NCBI RefSeq assembly: GCF_020103695.1
Contig: NZ_JAHXBF010000032.1
Span: forward strand, 1-64,000
Length of the DNA stretch: 64,000 nt
Reading direction: 5' to 3'
Source: Hyalangium versicolor
GTDB taxonomy: Bacteria; Myxococcota; Myxococcia; Myxococcales; Myxococcaceae
In this document: positions 26,724 to 36,977 of the stretch, piece after piece
Position numbering within the stretch: position 1 is the stretch's first letter
Layout of the letters: the number at the start of each line of letters is the position of its first letter
Notes under the pieces: model-generated
The model's input: the letters and a program-made list of their open reading frames with translations, nothing else
What the model was told of the DNA's origin: nothing
Databases searched by the model: none
Position numbers and translations under genes: made by a program

Positions 26724-27515
26724 TCAGTTCGGCGGGGGCGTGAGCGGAGGCGTCCCGGCAGGCGGGCGAGTGGCCTGCGGGGGGCGGCTGCGGCGAGGCC
26801 GGCGCACGGCATAGGGGCGGTAGAACGACTCCAGCAGGGCGGAGCGGCGGGTGCGCCTCCGGGGACGGAGCTCGCCCAGCGGCGCGCGGACGAAGTACGA
26901 GGAGACGAACAGGTAGGCAGCCAGCAGGGAGATCATCCCGATGATGCCCATCACGACACCGCCGGACACGGGGCCCACGTGGGCGCGCTCCACGAAGGCG
27001 CGGAAGGACGTGGGAGGCACCGGGTGGCTGTACACCTTCACGAACCAGCTCAGCAGCAGGACGATGAGGATGGGGCCATAGGCGCGGTTGAGGCGCGTGG
27101 AGATGGCCGAGAACAGCGACAGATGGATCTGTGGGCGGGACATCTCCGCGGCCAGCTCGCGCAGGGCGTCGGGGTCCACCGGCTCGTGGCGGAGGATGGG
27201 AGCCCAGTACCCGTCCTCCAGGAGGCGGACGCGCCGGTTCCACAAGTCGTAGTACCGGTAGCGCCGGGCCTCGATGAGCAGGAAGGAGATCACCATCCAG
27301 ATGCCCACCAGGAACGTCACGTGGGGGCTGGTGGGGCTGGCGAAGCCGAAGGAGATGACGGCGGCCGTGGTGGTCAGCGCCCAGTTGGTGGTGGTGTCCA
27401 GGCGCGTGCGCCACTTGTCCGAGCGCCCCAGCTCGCCCCGGTAGAGCTGCGCCATGGCCGAGTCGGAGAGCGTGAGCGTCTCGAGCCCGTTCTTTTCGCG
27501 TTCGTTGACTCGCAT
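26724..27515 (-). CDS. DUF2270 integral membrane protein
   Basis: A 263-residue protein whose N-terminal half matches DUF2270: MAQLYRGELGRSDKWRTRLDTTTNWALTTTA, a first hydrophobic pair (VISFGFASPTSPHVTFLVGIW), then FLLIEARRYRYYDLWNRRVRLLEDGYWAP. Two further membrane helices lie at about 145-165 and 185-210. The Arg/Pro-rich tail (RPRRRTRRSALLESFYRPY) is probably cytoplasmic. The function of the family is not known. It is divergent from the hybrid histidine kinase, with 123 nt between the starts. Confidence 0.82.
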   Translation of the reverse strand: MRVNEREKNGLETLTLSDSAMAQLYRGELGRSDKWRTRLDTTTNWALTTTAAVISFGFASPTSPHVTFLVGIWMVISFLLIEARRYRYYDLWNRRVRLLEDGYWAPILRHEPVDPDALRELAAEMSRPQIHLSLFSAISTRLNRAYGPILIVLLLSWFVKVYSHPVPPTSFRAFVERAHVGPVSGGVVMGIIGMISLLAAYLFVSSYFVRAPLGELRPRRRTRRSALLESFYRPYAVRRPRRSRPPQATRPPAGTPPLTPPPN

Positions 27516-27638
27516 CCCTGACGCTCAACGTTAAGGGGCACGGTGGGTCCTGCGTAGGGGACGGAGCCCGAGCGGCTCGCCTGCCTGCCTGCACGGGCTG
27601 GCCATGGTTGCCTGCCGTGCCCACCTTGCAGCCTTGAC

Positions 27639-29690
27639 GTGAAGCCCAACGAGACCATCGAAGCCCTGGCCACCCTGGTCCATGAGGAGCGCGAGCGGCT
27701 GGCGCGCCTGTGGGCCAAGCGCCTCCGGGAAGAACTGTACGAGCTGGATCTGCCTGGCAGGGACTTGCGCGCCCCGCTGCGTCGGATGCTGGACGAGCTG
27801 GCTCGCCTGCTCACCGATCGGCCCGACGACGTGCTGAGTCTCTGGCCGGAGGTGGTGCGTCCGCACGGAGCCTTCCGGTACGACCAGCGCTTCGAGCCCG
27901 AGGATCTCGTGCGCGAGTTCAAGGCGCTCGAGGAGGTGCTGCTGCGCGTCTACACCCGCCGGCACGGGGGCGAGCTGGAGCCGGAGGTGGCGGAGTTCAT
28001 CACCGAGCTGGTGGGGGAGGCGAACGCGTCGGCCCAGGCCTCGTATGCGCGCGTGCTGAGGACGGAGGAGGTGCGCTTCCGCGAGGCCGCGGTGATGGAG
28101 TCCATCCTGTACCACATGGACGTGGGCATCCTGCTGGCCGAGGAGGATGGGAGCGTCTCGTTCGCCACGCCGCCCGTGAGCCGCCTCATCGGCGTGCCCA
28201 TGCGCTCGGTGGTGGGGGCCCGGGCGGTGAACTCGCTGGTGCCGGTGCTGGCGCAGGTGAAGGCGCACCACCCTTCGGGCGAGTCGTTCCGTGTGACGGA
28301 CATGCCCTTCATGCGCGCCATCAAGGAACGCGGGCCGGTGCGCGGGGTGATGATGGTGGTGGAGCGTCCCGGTGGTGGCGAGGCCTGGCTGGAGATGAGC
28401 GCCACGCCCATCTGGGAGGAGGGTGGCGAGCTGGCCGGCGTCATCCAGACGCTCACGGATCGGACCGAGGCGGCGACGAAGGCCAAGGAGTTGATGAACG
28501 CCCACGATGAGCTGCGCCGGCTGCAGGGGCGGTTGTTGCAGCGCACCCGAGCCCAGGCGCTGGGGCAGTTGGCCAGCGGAGCGGCTCATGCGCTCAACAA
28601 CTTCCTCAACGTGCTGAGGCTGCGCATCACGCTGCTGCGGCGCGAGTTCAAGCCCGAGCACCTGGACGCTCTGGATCGGACGGTGGGGCAGATCGGCGAG
28701 CTGGTGGCCAGGCTGCAGGAGTTCAATGTGCAGCGCACCGAGGAGGTGCTCTCGGACGTGTCGCTGGACAATGCGGTGCGCGAGTCCATGGAGCTGGCGC
28801 GCGGCGAGCTGGAGCGGGGTGAGCACCCTGTGACGCTGGAGCTGCACCTGGGAGACCCCGGAGCCATCCGGGCGGATGCGGGGTTCCTGCGCGAGCTGGT
28901 CGTGAGCTTGCTGCTGGCGGCTCGGGACCGGATGGAGCAGGGCGGACGGTTGGAGCTGACGACCCAGGCCGATGGGACGGAGCGGCTCGTGCTGCGCATC
29001 CAGGATCAGGGCCGGCCGTACACGGTGGAGGAGTTGTCGCGGATGTTCGATCCGCTCAACCGGGAGGCGGGGGCCCCCCAGGCCGCGTTGCAGCTCGCGG
29101 TGCTTCGAGCCCAGGTGCAGCGCTGGGGCGGCGAGCTGACGGTGGAGAACGCACAGGGAGGCAAGGGCGGGGTCTTCGTGGTGCGGCTGCCGAGGGCACG
29201 CGCGGCCCATGAGGAGGAGGCTCACGCCGAGGCGCAGCTGACGGGCCCGCGCCGCTTCCAGCAGACGCGCCGCGTGCTGGTGGTGGACGATGACATGGAC
29301 AACGCGCGGATGCTCGCGGAGGTGTTGGGTGACGAGGGGTATGACGTCCAGGTGGCCCAGAGCGCGGAGGTGGCGCTGCAGTTGTGGGAGCGCCGCCGCT
29401 ATGACGCGGCGCTGCTGGATGCGCTGATGCCGGACATCTCGGGATGGGAGCTGGCTCGCGAGCTGCGCAAGCGCACGCCCGAGGCGCTGTTGGCCATCGT
29501 CACCGGTATGGACGTGCGTGGGCAGAACCGCGCCAACCTCGCGCTGGTGGATGCCGTGTTCCGCAAGCCGATCGACGTGGGGGCGCTGGATGATTTCCTC
29601 AGCCAGTCGGATACGCACTCGGCTGAGGCGGTGCCTTCGACTCCCCCTGCGGGCCCGGAGGGGGTTGGGCCCGATGGGTTGACCCATTGA
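27639..29690 (+). CDS. Hybrid sensor kinase-like protein: RsbRD-type N-terminus, PAS, HisKA, HATPase-like, receiver
   Basis: The start is a GTG. Residues 1-145 resemble the helical RsbRD N-terminal domain (EERERLARLWAKRLREE), 150-285 are a PAS domain, and the H-box QLASGAAHALNNFLNVLRL places the phospho-acceptor His near 317. The HATPase-like region is degenerate: the N-box Asn is replaced (VVSLLLAARDRMEQG), only DQG remains of the first Gly box, and ATP binding is doubtful. The receiver (545-660) is intact, with VLVVDDDMDN, the Asp in DAALLDALMPDISG and the Lys in VFRKPID. It may therefore depend on another kinase, or serve as a phosphotransfer or sensing module (inference). No DNA-binding output is present. 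Confidence 0.85.
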   Translation: MKPNETIEALATLVHEERERLARLWAKRLREELYELDLPGRDLRAPLRRMLDELARLLTDRPDDVLSLWPEVVRPHGAFRYDQRFEPEDLVREFKALEEVLLRVYTRRHGGELEPEVAEFITELVGEANASAQASYARVLRTEEVRFREAAVMESILYHMDVGILLAEEDGSVSFATPPVSRLIGVPMRSVVGARAVNSLVPVLAQVKAHHPSGESFRVTDMPFMRAIKERGPVRGVMMVVERPGGGEAWLEMSATPIWEEGGELAGVIQTLTDRTEAATKAKELMNAHDELRRLQGRLLQRTRAQALGQLASGAAHALNNFLNVLRLRITLLRREFKPEHLDALDRTVGQIGELVARLQEFNVQRTEEVLSDVSLDNAVRESMELARGELERGEHPVTLELHLGDPGAIRADAGFLRELVVSLLLAARDRMEQGGRLELTTQADGTERLVLRIQDQGRPYTVEELSRMFDPLNREAGAPQAALQLAVLRAQVQRWGGELTVENAQGGKGGVFVVRLPRARAAHEEEAHAEAQLTGPRRFQQTRRVLVVDDDMDNARMLAEVLGDEGYDVQVAQSAEVALQLWERRRYDAALLDALMPDISGWELARELRKRTPEALLAIVTGMDVRGQNRANLALVDAVFRKPIDVGALDDFLSQSDTHSAEAVPSTPPAGPEGVGPDGLTH

Positions 29691-29716
29691 GCGGTTCAGG
29701 AGATTAGAGTCGTCTC

Positions 29717-30964
29717 GTGAGCGCCAACCTGGAGAGCCTTCGCCGCAAGGTGGAGGCGGGCGAGGCCCTGAGTGACGCGGAGCTGACGGCCCTGCGCGAG
29801 GCCGCATCGGGCAGTGCGGGGCCCACGCTGTGGTTGGCGGTGGCGCATGCGCTCGTCAACGCGGAGGCGGAGCGAGAGGCGCTGCCACTGTTGGAACGGT
29901 TGCGACGGGACTTCCCGAAGGACTTGCAGGTCCGGTTGGGGCTGGCGCGAGCCCTGCTTGGGTTGGAGCGGCACGGGGACGCGGAGGAGGTTTTGCGTGA
30001 GGCGCTGGTCCTCAACCCGGGAGATCCTGAGGCGGTGAAGGTGCTGGCGGTGCTGGCGCTGCGCCGGGGCGAGAAGGGGCGGGCCGAGCAGTACGTGAAA
30101 GATGTGCTGGAGCGGGATCCGTTCGATGCGGAGGCTCGGCTCCTGCGGGAGGAGCTGGAGGCGGTGGAGATGCCCGCGCATGCGCCCGCGGAGGAGCAGG
30201 TGCTGCGCCCCGAGTTCAACGCGGCGCTGGCGGCGGCGCTGCGGCGTGCGGGGGTGAAGTTCCGCCTGCAAGGGCGGGACGTGCTGGTGAAGCTGGCCGG
30301 GGGCGAGGTGGCCCGGGTGAACGTGGGCTCGCTCTACGGGGCCTACCGAGGCGGGAAGAGCGGGCTGGCGGCGCACGTGGAGAAGCTGGCCGCGGAGCTC
30401 GGCGGGATGAGCGCGGGCCTGGGCGACGATGCGGTGGCGCTGGAGCACAAGCTGCGCCCGGTGCTGCGGCCCGTGGGCTTCGAGTCGCAGGCAGTAGGTG
30501 CGCTGCATCGCGCGGGCCCCGCGGGGCTCGAGGTGTTCTACGTGCTGGAGGACGCGCAGTACGTGCGCTACCTGCCGGAGTCGGTGCTGGGAGCCAACGG
30601 GCTGACTGTGGAGGCGGTGGATGGAGCCGCCTGGCGCAACCTGGAAGCGCAGTCGGCACCGGTGCGGCCGGTGGTGGTGGACCGCGGCGTGGTGCGGCTG
30701 GCGGAGACGTTCAGCGGACTCTGGGCGGTGGCGGAGGGAGATGGGCATGACGGAGCCCGGCTGCTCACCGCCGAACAGCGGAAACGCCTGGCCCTCCAGG
30801 TGGGAGAGGGGCCGCTGCGGGTGAACCTGGGCTGGCGCGAGTTCGCGCTCGTGTGCCGCGAGTCGGACGCGGCGGAGTGCGAGGCGCTGGCTCGGCTCGG
30901 TCATGCCCCGGATGGGATTCCGGGGCTGTTCCGGCTCACCTCTGAAGGACTCTCCCGCCTGTAG
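29717..30964 (+). CDS. TPR protein with a DUF1444-like C-terminal region
   Basis: The 415-residue protein has about three TPR-like repeats in residues 10-150 (EREALPLLERLRRDFPKDLQ, AEEVLREALVLNPGDPEAVK, RAEQYVKDVLERDPFDAEAR). The second part begins FNAALAAALRRAGVKFRLQGRD and includes ARVNVGSLYGAYRGGKSGLA. That arrangement resembles the DUF1444/YtpQ type, but the match is only by eye. The start is an in-frame GTG 26 nt after the kinase stop, so it is probably cotranscribed with the hybrid sensor. It converges with the oxidoreductase gene (8 nt apart). The function is unknown. Confidence 0.7.
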   Translation: MSANLESLRRKVEAGEALSDAELTALREAASGSAGPTLWLAVAHALVNAEAEREALPLLERLRRDFPKDLQVRLGLARALLGLERHGDAEEVLREALVLNPGDPEAVKVLAVLALRRGEKGRAEQYVKDVLERDPFDAEARLLREELEAVEMPAHAPAEEQVLRPEFNAALAAALRRAGVKFRLQGRDVLVKLAGGEVARVNVGSLYGAYRGGKSGLAAHVEKLAAELGGMSAGLGDDAVALEHKLRPVLRPVGFESQAVGALHRAGPAGLEVFYVLEDAQYVRYLPESVLGANGLTVEAVDGAAWRNLEAQSAPVRPVVVDRGVVRLAETFSGLWAVAEGDGHDGARLLTAEQRKRLALQVGEGPLRVNLGWREFALVCRESDAAECEALARLGHAPDGIPGLFRLTSEGLSRL

Positions 30965-30972
30965 CGCGAGGA

Positions 30973-32001
<1,029 letters not shown>

Positions 32002-32115
32002 GTGAGGTTCTCCAAGTGGCTCGAAGGCCATCACCTTCGTGAACACCAATCTGCGTCTTTCCTTGCGGATGAAAAAGACCGACCGGGGACGAAGACTCTT
32101 GAATAGAATTCACGA

Positions 32116-33033
32116 ATGGTCGAACACCGGGAAGCCGTCGATGGGATGTCCGTCTTGGTGGCCATCGCGCACGCAGGCTCTCTCACGGCGGCAGCGAAGC
32201 AGTTGGGGTTGACCTCCTCCGCGGTGAGCAAGCAGGTGACGCGCCTGGAGGCTCGGCTGGGGACCCGGCTGCTGCACCGCACCACTCGCCGCGTGCAGCT
32301 CACCGAGGCGGGCGCGCGCTATTGCGAGCGAGCCCGCGTGGCCCTGGAGGTCATCGAGTCCATCGAGCGCGAGTTCGAGGCCCGGGAGGACATGCCTCGC
32401 GGCACGCTGCGCATCACCGCACCCACGGTGCTGGGGCAGGTGAGGGTGATGCCTGTCATTCTCACCTTCCAGCGCCGGTTTCCCGAGGTCGCGGTGCATG
32501 CCGAGTTCTCGGATCGGCAGGTGGATCTGCTCCAGGAGGGAGTGGACCTCGGGGTCCGCATCACCGCCCAGCCTCCGGCCACCTTCGTGGCGCGGCGGCT
32601 CGATGAGGATCGCAGGGTGTTCTGCGCGTCTCCCGAGTATCTGAAACGGCGAGGCCAGCCTCGGCGGCCCACGGAGCTCGCGGACCATGACTGCCTCATC
32701 TTCGTCACGGGTCGGCCCGTGGACACGTGGCGGCTCCGAGCCACGCAGGGCGCGTCACATGCCACGCCCGTGCGCATCGCGGGACGAGTGCACCTCAACA
32801 ACACCCTGGCCTTGCGGCAGGCGGCGCTCGGGGGGCTGGGGATTGCGGACCTTCCGTACTACCTGGTGGAGGAGGACCTGCGGGCCGGGCGGCTGGAGTC
32901 CGTGCTCGAACCTTTCGTTCCGGTCGAGCGCCATGTGTACGCCATCTACGCGCCCGCTCCGTATGTGCCGGCCAAGGTTCGGCACTTCGTCCAGGCACTG
33001 GAGGAGGCCTTCGGCCGGCGTCGCGCTCCGTGA
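32116..33033 (+). CDS. LysR-family transcriptional regulator
   Basis: The 305-residue protein begins with the LysR winged helix (MSVLVAIAHAGSLTAAAKQLGLTSSAVSKQVTRLEARLG), followed by the long linker helix and the effector-binding domain (FPEVAVHAEFSDRQVDLLQEGVDLGVRI), as in the CrgA/DsbL-like group that often controls neighbouring oxidoreductases. It is divergent from the quinone reductase-like gene across 114 nt, which should contain the operator and both promoters. It converges with the histidine phosphatase gene (9 nt apart). Confidence 0.92.
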   Translation: MVEHREAVDGMSVLVAIAHAGSLTAAAKQLGLTSSAVSKQVTRLEARLGTRLLHRTTRRVQLTEAGARYCERARVALEVIESIEREFEAREDMPRGTLRITAPTVLGQVRVMPVILTFQRRFPEVAVHAEFSDRQVDLLQEGVDLGVRITAQPPATFVARRLDEDRRVFCASPEYLKRRGQPRRPTELADHDCLIFVTGRPVDTWRLRATQGASHATPVRIAGRVHLNNTLALRQAALGGLGIADLPYYLVEEDLRAGRLESVLEPFVPVERHVYAIYAPAPYVPAKVRHFVQALEEAFGRRRAP

Positions 33034-33042
33034 GCCGCATCT

Positions 33043-33606
33043 TCACGGAGTCACAGGTTTGTGCGCGGGAGCGCCGTAGTGGCTGACTCGAACAGAAGGT
33101 GTGCCCTCGGGAGGGATCGTTACCTCGAACAGGTAGTCGTAGTCCGCGTCGGTCATCTCGGACAGGGGCCGGGGAGCGCCCAGCGCGTCGAACAAGGAGA
33201 GCAGTGAGTTGGAGTGCCCCACGATGACGACGGTCTGACCACGGTGCTGCTCACGCAGGCGTTTGGCCAGCGGGGCAGGGTTTTTGGGCTCGTAGACCTG
33301 CGGCTTGATCTTCAGGAGTTGGGCCAGAGGCGCGAGGGTGTCGCGGGTGCGGGTCGTGTCGGTGGTGTACAGGGCGGAGATGGGCTGGGTCCGCAGCACG
33401 TCGAGCAGGGCTTCGGCTCGCTTCTGGCCCACTGGCGTCAGGGGGGGATCGGCCAGTCCGGGCGTGGGATCCTTTTCGGCATGGCGCACGATGAAGACCG
33501 TCGTGGCCGCTGTGGACTTGGGCGGGGCTGAGGGCTTCGCGGCGCAGCCCATGAGCGCCACGAGGAGGAACGCGAGCAGCCGGGTCCAGGCACTGAAGTC
33601 GAACAT
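33043..33606 (-). CDS. Histidine-phosphatase (phosphoglycerate-mutase fold) lipoprotein
   Basis: The start at 33606 (MFDFSAWTRLL) gives 187 residues with a lipobox (ALMGC), so the enzyme is probably attached to the envelope. The catalytic motif is VFIVRHAEKDPTPG (nucleophile His), with a second Arg in YTTDTTRTRDT and the second His in TVVIVGHSNSLLSLFD. Together these make a SixA/PGM-like phosphatase; the RHAEK form is common in secreted members. The substrate is unknown. The frame extends 15 codons upstream, which would bury the signal peptide. Confidence 0.86.
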   Translation of the reverse strand: MFDFSAWTRLLAFLLVALMGCAAKPSAPPKSTAATTVFIVRHAEKDPTPGLADPPLTPVGQKRAEALLDVLRTQPISALYTTDTTRTRDTLAPLAQLLKIKPQVYEPKNPAPLAKRLREQHRGQTVVIVGHSNSLLSLFDALGAPRPLSEMTDADYDYLFEVTIPPEGTPSVRVSHYGAPAHKPVTP

Positions 33607-33762
33607 GGTCGCGGAGCATAGGTGAGCCTGCGAGGGCTGCTCGTCATTCATTGAGGGGAACCGTCTCCCGGGTGAGACGGGAGTCGCGCGCGGTGGACGG
33701 TGCTGGACGGAGCCCCGCTGTGAAGGATGTGTTGGCCCGCTTTGTGCTCAGGGCTGTGCGCC

Positions 33763-34791
33763 ATGTCTGGTCCGCATGACCTCTTTGTCCGCTTCACCTT
33801 CGAGAACCCCGAGCGGGCCGAGGCCGAGCTTCGCGCTGCCTTGCCTCCCAATATCGTCGCCCAGGTGGACTGGTCGAGCCTGCGGAGGGAGTCCGGCTCC
33901 GTCATTGATCCGGAACTGCGGGAAACCGAGACCGATCTGCTTTTCTCCGCGCGCCTCGCCGGGGGACAGCCGCTGCTGGTCTACCTGTTGCTGGAGCACC
34001 AGTCCTCGGTGGACCGGTGGATGGCTCTGCGGATGCTCCGATACGTGGTGCGCCACTTGGAGAACTGGCGCAAGTCACACCCGGGCAGTGTGCTGCTGCC
34101 CGTGGTCATTCCCCTGGTTCTGTACCATGGGCCCGACGGTTCCTGGAGCGCTCCTCGCCGGGTGGAGGAACTCTTCGACGTGCCGGGGGAAGAGTCGCAG
34201 CAGGGGCTCTGGAGATCGTTCGCGCCCCATTTTGAGTATCGGGTGGATGACTTGACGGTCGAGCGAGCGGAGGCGCTCATGTCGCGCCCGGGATCTCCGC
34301 TAGTCCGGCTTGCGCTCCTGGCGCTGCGTTATGGGCGTTCCAAGGAACTCGCTGAGCAACTGTCGAGCTGGAGAGACCTGTTCATTCAGGTGCGTGTCGC
34401 GCGCCAGGGTGTAGAGGAACTGAAAGCCGTTTTCGGCTATCTGTTCCTGGTCGGGCATGAGTCCGCACGGGCAGCCACGGTGGGTATGTTAAAATCGGTC
34501 GTAGGTGCTCAGCGGTCGGAGGAAGTCATGGATATTCTTTCGAAGATGGTTGATGCACATCTACGTGAGCAGGGCAGGCTTGAGGGGCGAGAGGAGGGGC
34601 GAGCGCTGGGCCGAGCAGAGGTCCAGGCGGAGGGCGTGCTCCGGATTCTCGCGGCGCGGGGCGTGGAGGTCGACGAAGAGTCCCAGCGACGCATCCTCTC
34701 CTGTGCGGACCTGGCTACACTCGATCGATGGTTCGACCTGGCCCTGAAGGCCACTCGCCTCTCGGACGTCCTGGACCCCCTGGCTCAGTGA
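33763..34791 (+). CDS. Rpn-family (PD-(D/E)XK) recombination-promoting nuclease / putative transposase
   Basis: From the ATG at 33763 (MSGPHDLFVRFTFENPERA) the protein has 342 residues. The N-terminal half fits the Rpn/transposase_31 family: the nuclease core is seen as ETETDLLFS (Asp) and LLVYLLLEHQSSVDRWM (E-x-Q), followed by LLPVVIPLVLYHG. The C-terminal part is helical and ends in a coiled segment rich in E/G/R (REQGRLEGREEGRALGRAE), a usual feature of the family. In E. coli, Rpn proteins are DNA endonucleases that promote RecA-independent recombination. No terminal inverted repeats were seen, so it is not part of a visible transposon. Confidence 0.85.
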   Translation: MSGPHDLFVRFTFENPERAEAELRAALPPNIVAQVDWSSLRRESGSVIDPELRETETDLLFSARLAGGQPLLVYLLLEHQSSVDRWMALRMLRYVVRHLENWRKSHPGSVLLPVVIPLVLYHGPDGSWSAPRRVEELFDVPGEESQQGLWRSFAPHFEYRVDDLTVERAEALMSRPGSPLVRLALLALRYGRSKELAEQLSSWRDLFIQVRVARQGVEELKAVFGYLFLVGHESARAATVGMLKSVVGAQRSEEVMDILSKMVDAHLREQGRLEGREEGRALGRAEVQAEGVLRILAARGVEVDEESQRRILSCADLATLDRWFDLALKATRLSDVLDPLAQ

Positions 34792-34812
34792 AGGGGACTG
34801 GGCGCAGGTTTC

Positions 34813-35427
34813 TCAGCCCGCGGAGGCCTTCGTCAGCTGGTCCACGAAGCGCACCTCGGTGAAGCCCAGCGACAGGAACAGGCCTCGCAAGGAGCGCTCG
34901 GCGGACTGACGCGCACGCTCCTTCAGCCGCGCGTCGTTGCTGGCCTCGCGCTCGAAAGCCATGCGCGCCCGCTCCAGCAACTGCGCGGTCTGCTCGCTGT
35001 TCAGGTTGGAGTCGATGATCTCCGTCTCCCCGGGTCGCAGCTCCACCTTCACCTCCACCGGTGGCAGCACCACCTCCACTCGCGACCCTGTCACCCGCAG
35101 GGACGAGGTATCGACGCGCTGGAAGTCATAGCCCAGGTGCACGTCGGCGAAGACGATCGCGCGGCCTCGGGGCGTGTGGAGCGAGTACGCAGCCCAGTTG
35201 ATGACGTCCTTCCACAGCGCATCCGTGGCCGCAGGCTCGGGGCTGAAGGTCACCTTCTTGTACAAAGAGACATCCAGCGTCTCCAGGCGGGTGACTTCGC
35301 GCATCTGCAGCACCAGCGCCGGCGGGTCGGGCAACTTCCGCTCCTCCGCGCGCAGGAAGAAGAACGTGCCGAGCGCACCGAGCGCCACGGCACCAATGAA
35401 GCCCAGGATGCGCAGGACGTTCCCCAT
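34813..35427 (-). CDS. DUF4230 membrane-anchored protein
   Basis: From the ATG at 35427 (MGNVLRILGFIGAVALGALG) the protein has 204 residues: one N-terminal membrane anchor, then the DUF4230 domain facing outward (VTRLETLDVSLYKKVTFSP, RAIVFADVHLGYDF, SLRVTGSRVEVVLPPVEV). A C-terminal helix follows (ERARMAFEREASNDARLKER). The function is unknown in the family. The frame is open for 86 more codons upstream, but they have no membrane segment or ribosome-binding site and overlap the divergent gene at 35489. Confidence 0.78.
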   Translation of the reverse strand: MGNVLRILGFIGAVALGALGTFFFLRAEERKLPDPPALVLQMREVTRLETLDVSLYKKVTFSPEPAATDALWKDVINWAAYSLHTPRGRAIVFADVHLGYDFQRVDTSSLRVTGSRVEVVLPPVEVKVELRPGETEIIDSNLNSEQTAQLLERARMAFEREASNDARLKERARQSAERSLRGLFLSLGFTEVRFVDQLTKASAG

Positions 35428-35488
35428 GGCTTCCAGTCTACTCTGGCTGACAGCGCCCCCGCTCTGAGGCACGGTGCGGGGTGAACAC

Positions 35489-36088
35489 ATGGAGCTCCAG
35501 GACGACGAGATTGCTGCGCTGGGAACGAAGGGCTTCTTCATCCGGGACGCCTTCCTGGGGCCCGAGCGGGCACGCGCCGTCCATGTCGAGGCCCGGCAGC
35601 GCGCCGAGGCTGGCAGCCTGAAGCCCGCGGGCATCCGGCGCGGAGCCAACCGCACCGAGGACACCGCCGTCCGCGGCGACTTCATCGATTGGGTGACTCC
35701 GGCACCCGGGACGGCCCTGGGCTCACTGTGGGATGCCTTCGTCGAGCTGGGCGACGCACTCTCCGCGAGCGCCTACCTGGGGCTCGGGCGCTTCGATCTC
35801 CAGCTCGCCCATTACCCGGGGGGCGGAGCGCGCTACGTGCGCCACCGGGACGCCTTCCCCGGACAGTCCAACCGGCGCGTGACGGCCATCTACTACGCCA
35901 ACCCAGACTGGCGGCCGGAGCACGGAGGGCAGCTCCGGCTCTTCCTGGACGATGGGACGCTCGAGGTGGCGCCCACGTTGGACCGGGTGGTCATCTTTCT
36001 CAGCGAGCGGCTGGAGCACGAGGTCCTCCCGGCGTACGCGCCACGGCTCGCGCTCACGGCCTGGTACTATGGAAGGGACGCGGCTTGA
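35489..36088 (+). CDS. 2-oxoglutarate/Fe(II) oxygenase, prolyl-4-hydroxylase-like
   Basis: The ATG at 35489 follows GGGGTGA; a GTG five codons earlier is also possible. The 199-residue protein is a small P4H-type dioxygenase: LGLGRFDLQLAHYPGGGARYVRHRDAF supplies HxD, RRVTAIYYANPDWRPEHGGQLRL is the conserved core, and SERLEHEVLPAYAPRLALTAWYYGR supplies the second His and the 2-oxoglutarate Arg. Such enzymes hydroxylate Pro or other residues in proteins, or small metabolites. The target is unknown. The stop lies about 38 nt before the Ap4A phosphorylase start. Confidence 0.88.
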   Translation: MELQDDEIAALGTKGFFIRDAFLGPERARAVHVEARQRAEAGSLKPAGIRRGANRTEDTAVRGDFIDWVTPAPGTALGSLWDAFVELGDALSASAYLGLGRFDLQLAHYPGGGARYVRHRDAFPGQSNRRVTAIYYANPDWRPEHGGQLRLFLDDGTLEVAPTLDRVVIFLSERLEHEVLPAYAPRLALTAWYYGRDAA

Positions 36089-36125
36089 CGCTCCCAACGC
36101 CCCTCTGGAATGGAGCGGGATTACG

Positions 36126-36971
36126 ATGAGACTCATGGTCGAGCCGTCTCCCACCTTCGAGCGAGGAACCCTCTGGCGCGCCATTGTCGAGCGCACCGCC
36201 CATGCTCTTGCCAGTGGCGCACTCGTGCCCATCCGCACGGAAGTGGAGCACGTCGAGCACGAGGGCGTCCCCTTCCTCGTACGAGTCGTCTCCAACCTGG
36301 AGCGCAAGGCCAAGGCCGCTCCCCCTCCCGATGGGAAGCCGCCGAAGAATCCCTTCCTCCCTCCTTATGAGGAGGACTTGTTCGTCTCGCTCGTGCAGCC
36401 CGCGCACGCGTGCCTGCTCAACAAGTTCAACGTCTTCGACTACCACTTGTTGCTCGTCACCCAGGCCTACGAAGACCAGGACTCCCTGCTCACCCCCGCC
36501 GACTTCGACGCCCTGCTCACCTGCATGGCCGAGTTCGATTCGCTCGCCTTCTATAATGGTGGGCGCCTCGCGGGTGCGAGTCAGCCCCACAAACACCTTC
36601 AACTCGTCCCCGTCCCGCTGGATCCCGGTGGGCTACGCACCCCGATGGACGAGGCGATCGCCCGAGGCCGGTTGCCCTTCCGGCATGCACTGGGGCCACC
36701 CCTGAAGGATCCAGCTCAGGCGCACGCCCTCTATCGAGACCTCCTGCGCCAGGTGGGCTGCGAGGAGCCGGGAACGCCCTACAACCTCCTGGCCACGCGC
36801 GAGTGGACCCTCGTGGTGCCGCGCACCCAGGAGACCTTCGAGTCCATCTCGCTCAACTCGCTCGCCTTCGCTGGCTCGTTGCTGGTGAAGAACCGCGAGC
36901 AGCTCGAGCGCGTTCGCGCCGTAGGCCCCATGTCACTGCTGCGCGCCGTGACGGGCAGCTCGGGCGCGTAG
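36126..36971 (+). CDS. ATP adenylyltransferase (Ap4A phosphorylase) family protein
   Basis: The 281-residue enzyme has the GalT/HIT-like active site: GGRLAGASQPHKHLQLVPVPL contains the nucleophile His of the HxHxQ type. The N-terminal NKFNVFDYHLLLVTQAYEDQ and the C-terminal TPYNLLATREWTLVVPRTQE match the fungal/cyanobacterial Ap4A phosphorylase family. The reaction splits diadenosine tetraphosphate with phosphate to ATP and ADP, limiting alarmone-like dinucleotides in the cytoplasm. It follows the P4H-like gene on the same strand and probably shares its promoter. It converges with the XRE-cupin regulator (6 nt apart). Confidence 0.88.
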   Translation: MRLMVEPSPTFERGTLWRAIVERTAHALASGALVPIRTEVEHVEHEGVPFLVRVVSNLERKAKAAPPPDGKPPKNPFLPPYEEDLFVSLVQPAHACLLNKFNVFDYHLLLVTQAYEDQDSLLTPADFDALLTCMAEFDSLAFYNGGRLAGASQPHKHLQLVPVPLDPGGLRTPMDEAIARGRLPFRHALGPPLKDPAQAHALYRDLLRQVGCEEPGTPYNLLATREWTLVVPRTQETFESISLNSLAFAGSLLVKNREQLERVRAVGPMSLLRAVTGSSGA

Positions 36972-36977
36972 TTCCGC

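Noticed and set aside
33763..34791. Rpn-type gene as part of an insertion sequence
   Set aside because: No terminal inverted repeats or target duplications seen around it; such genes are often stand-alone.
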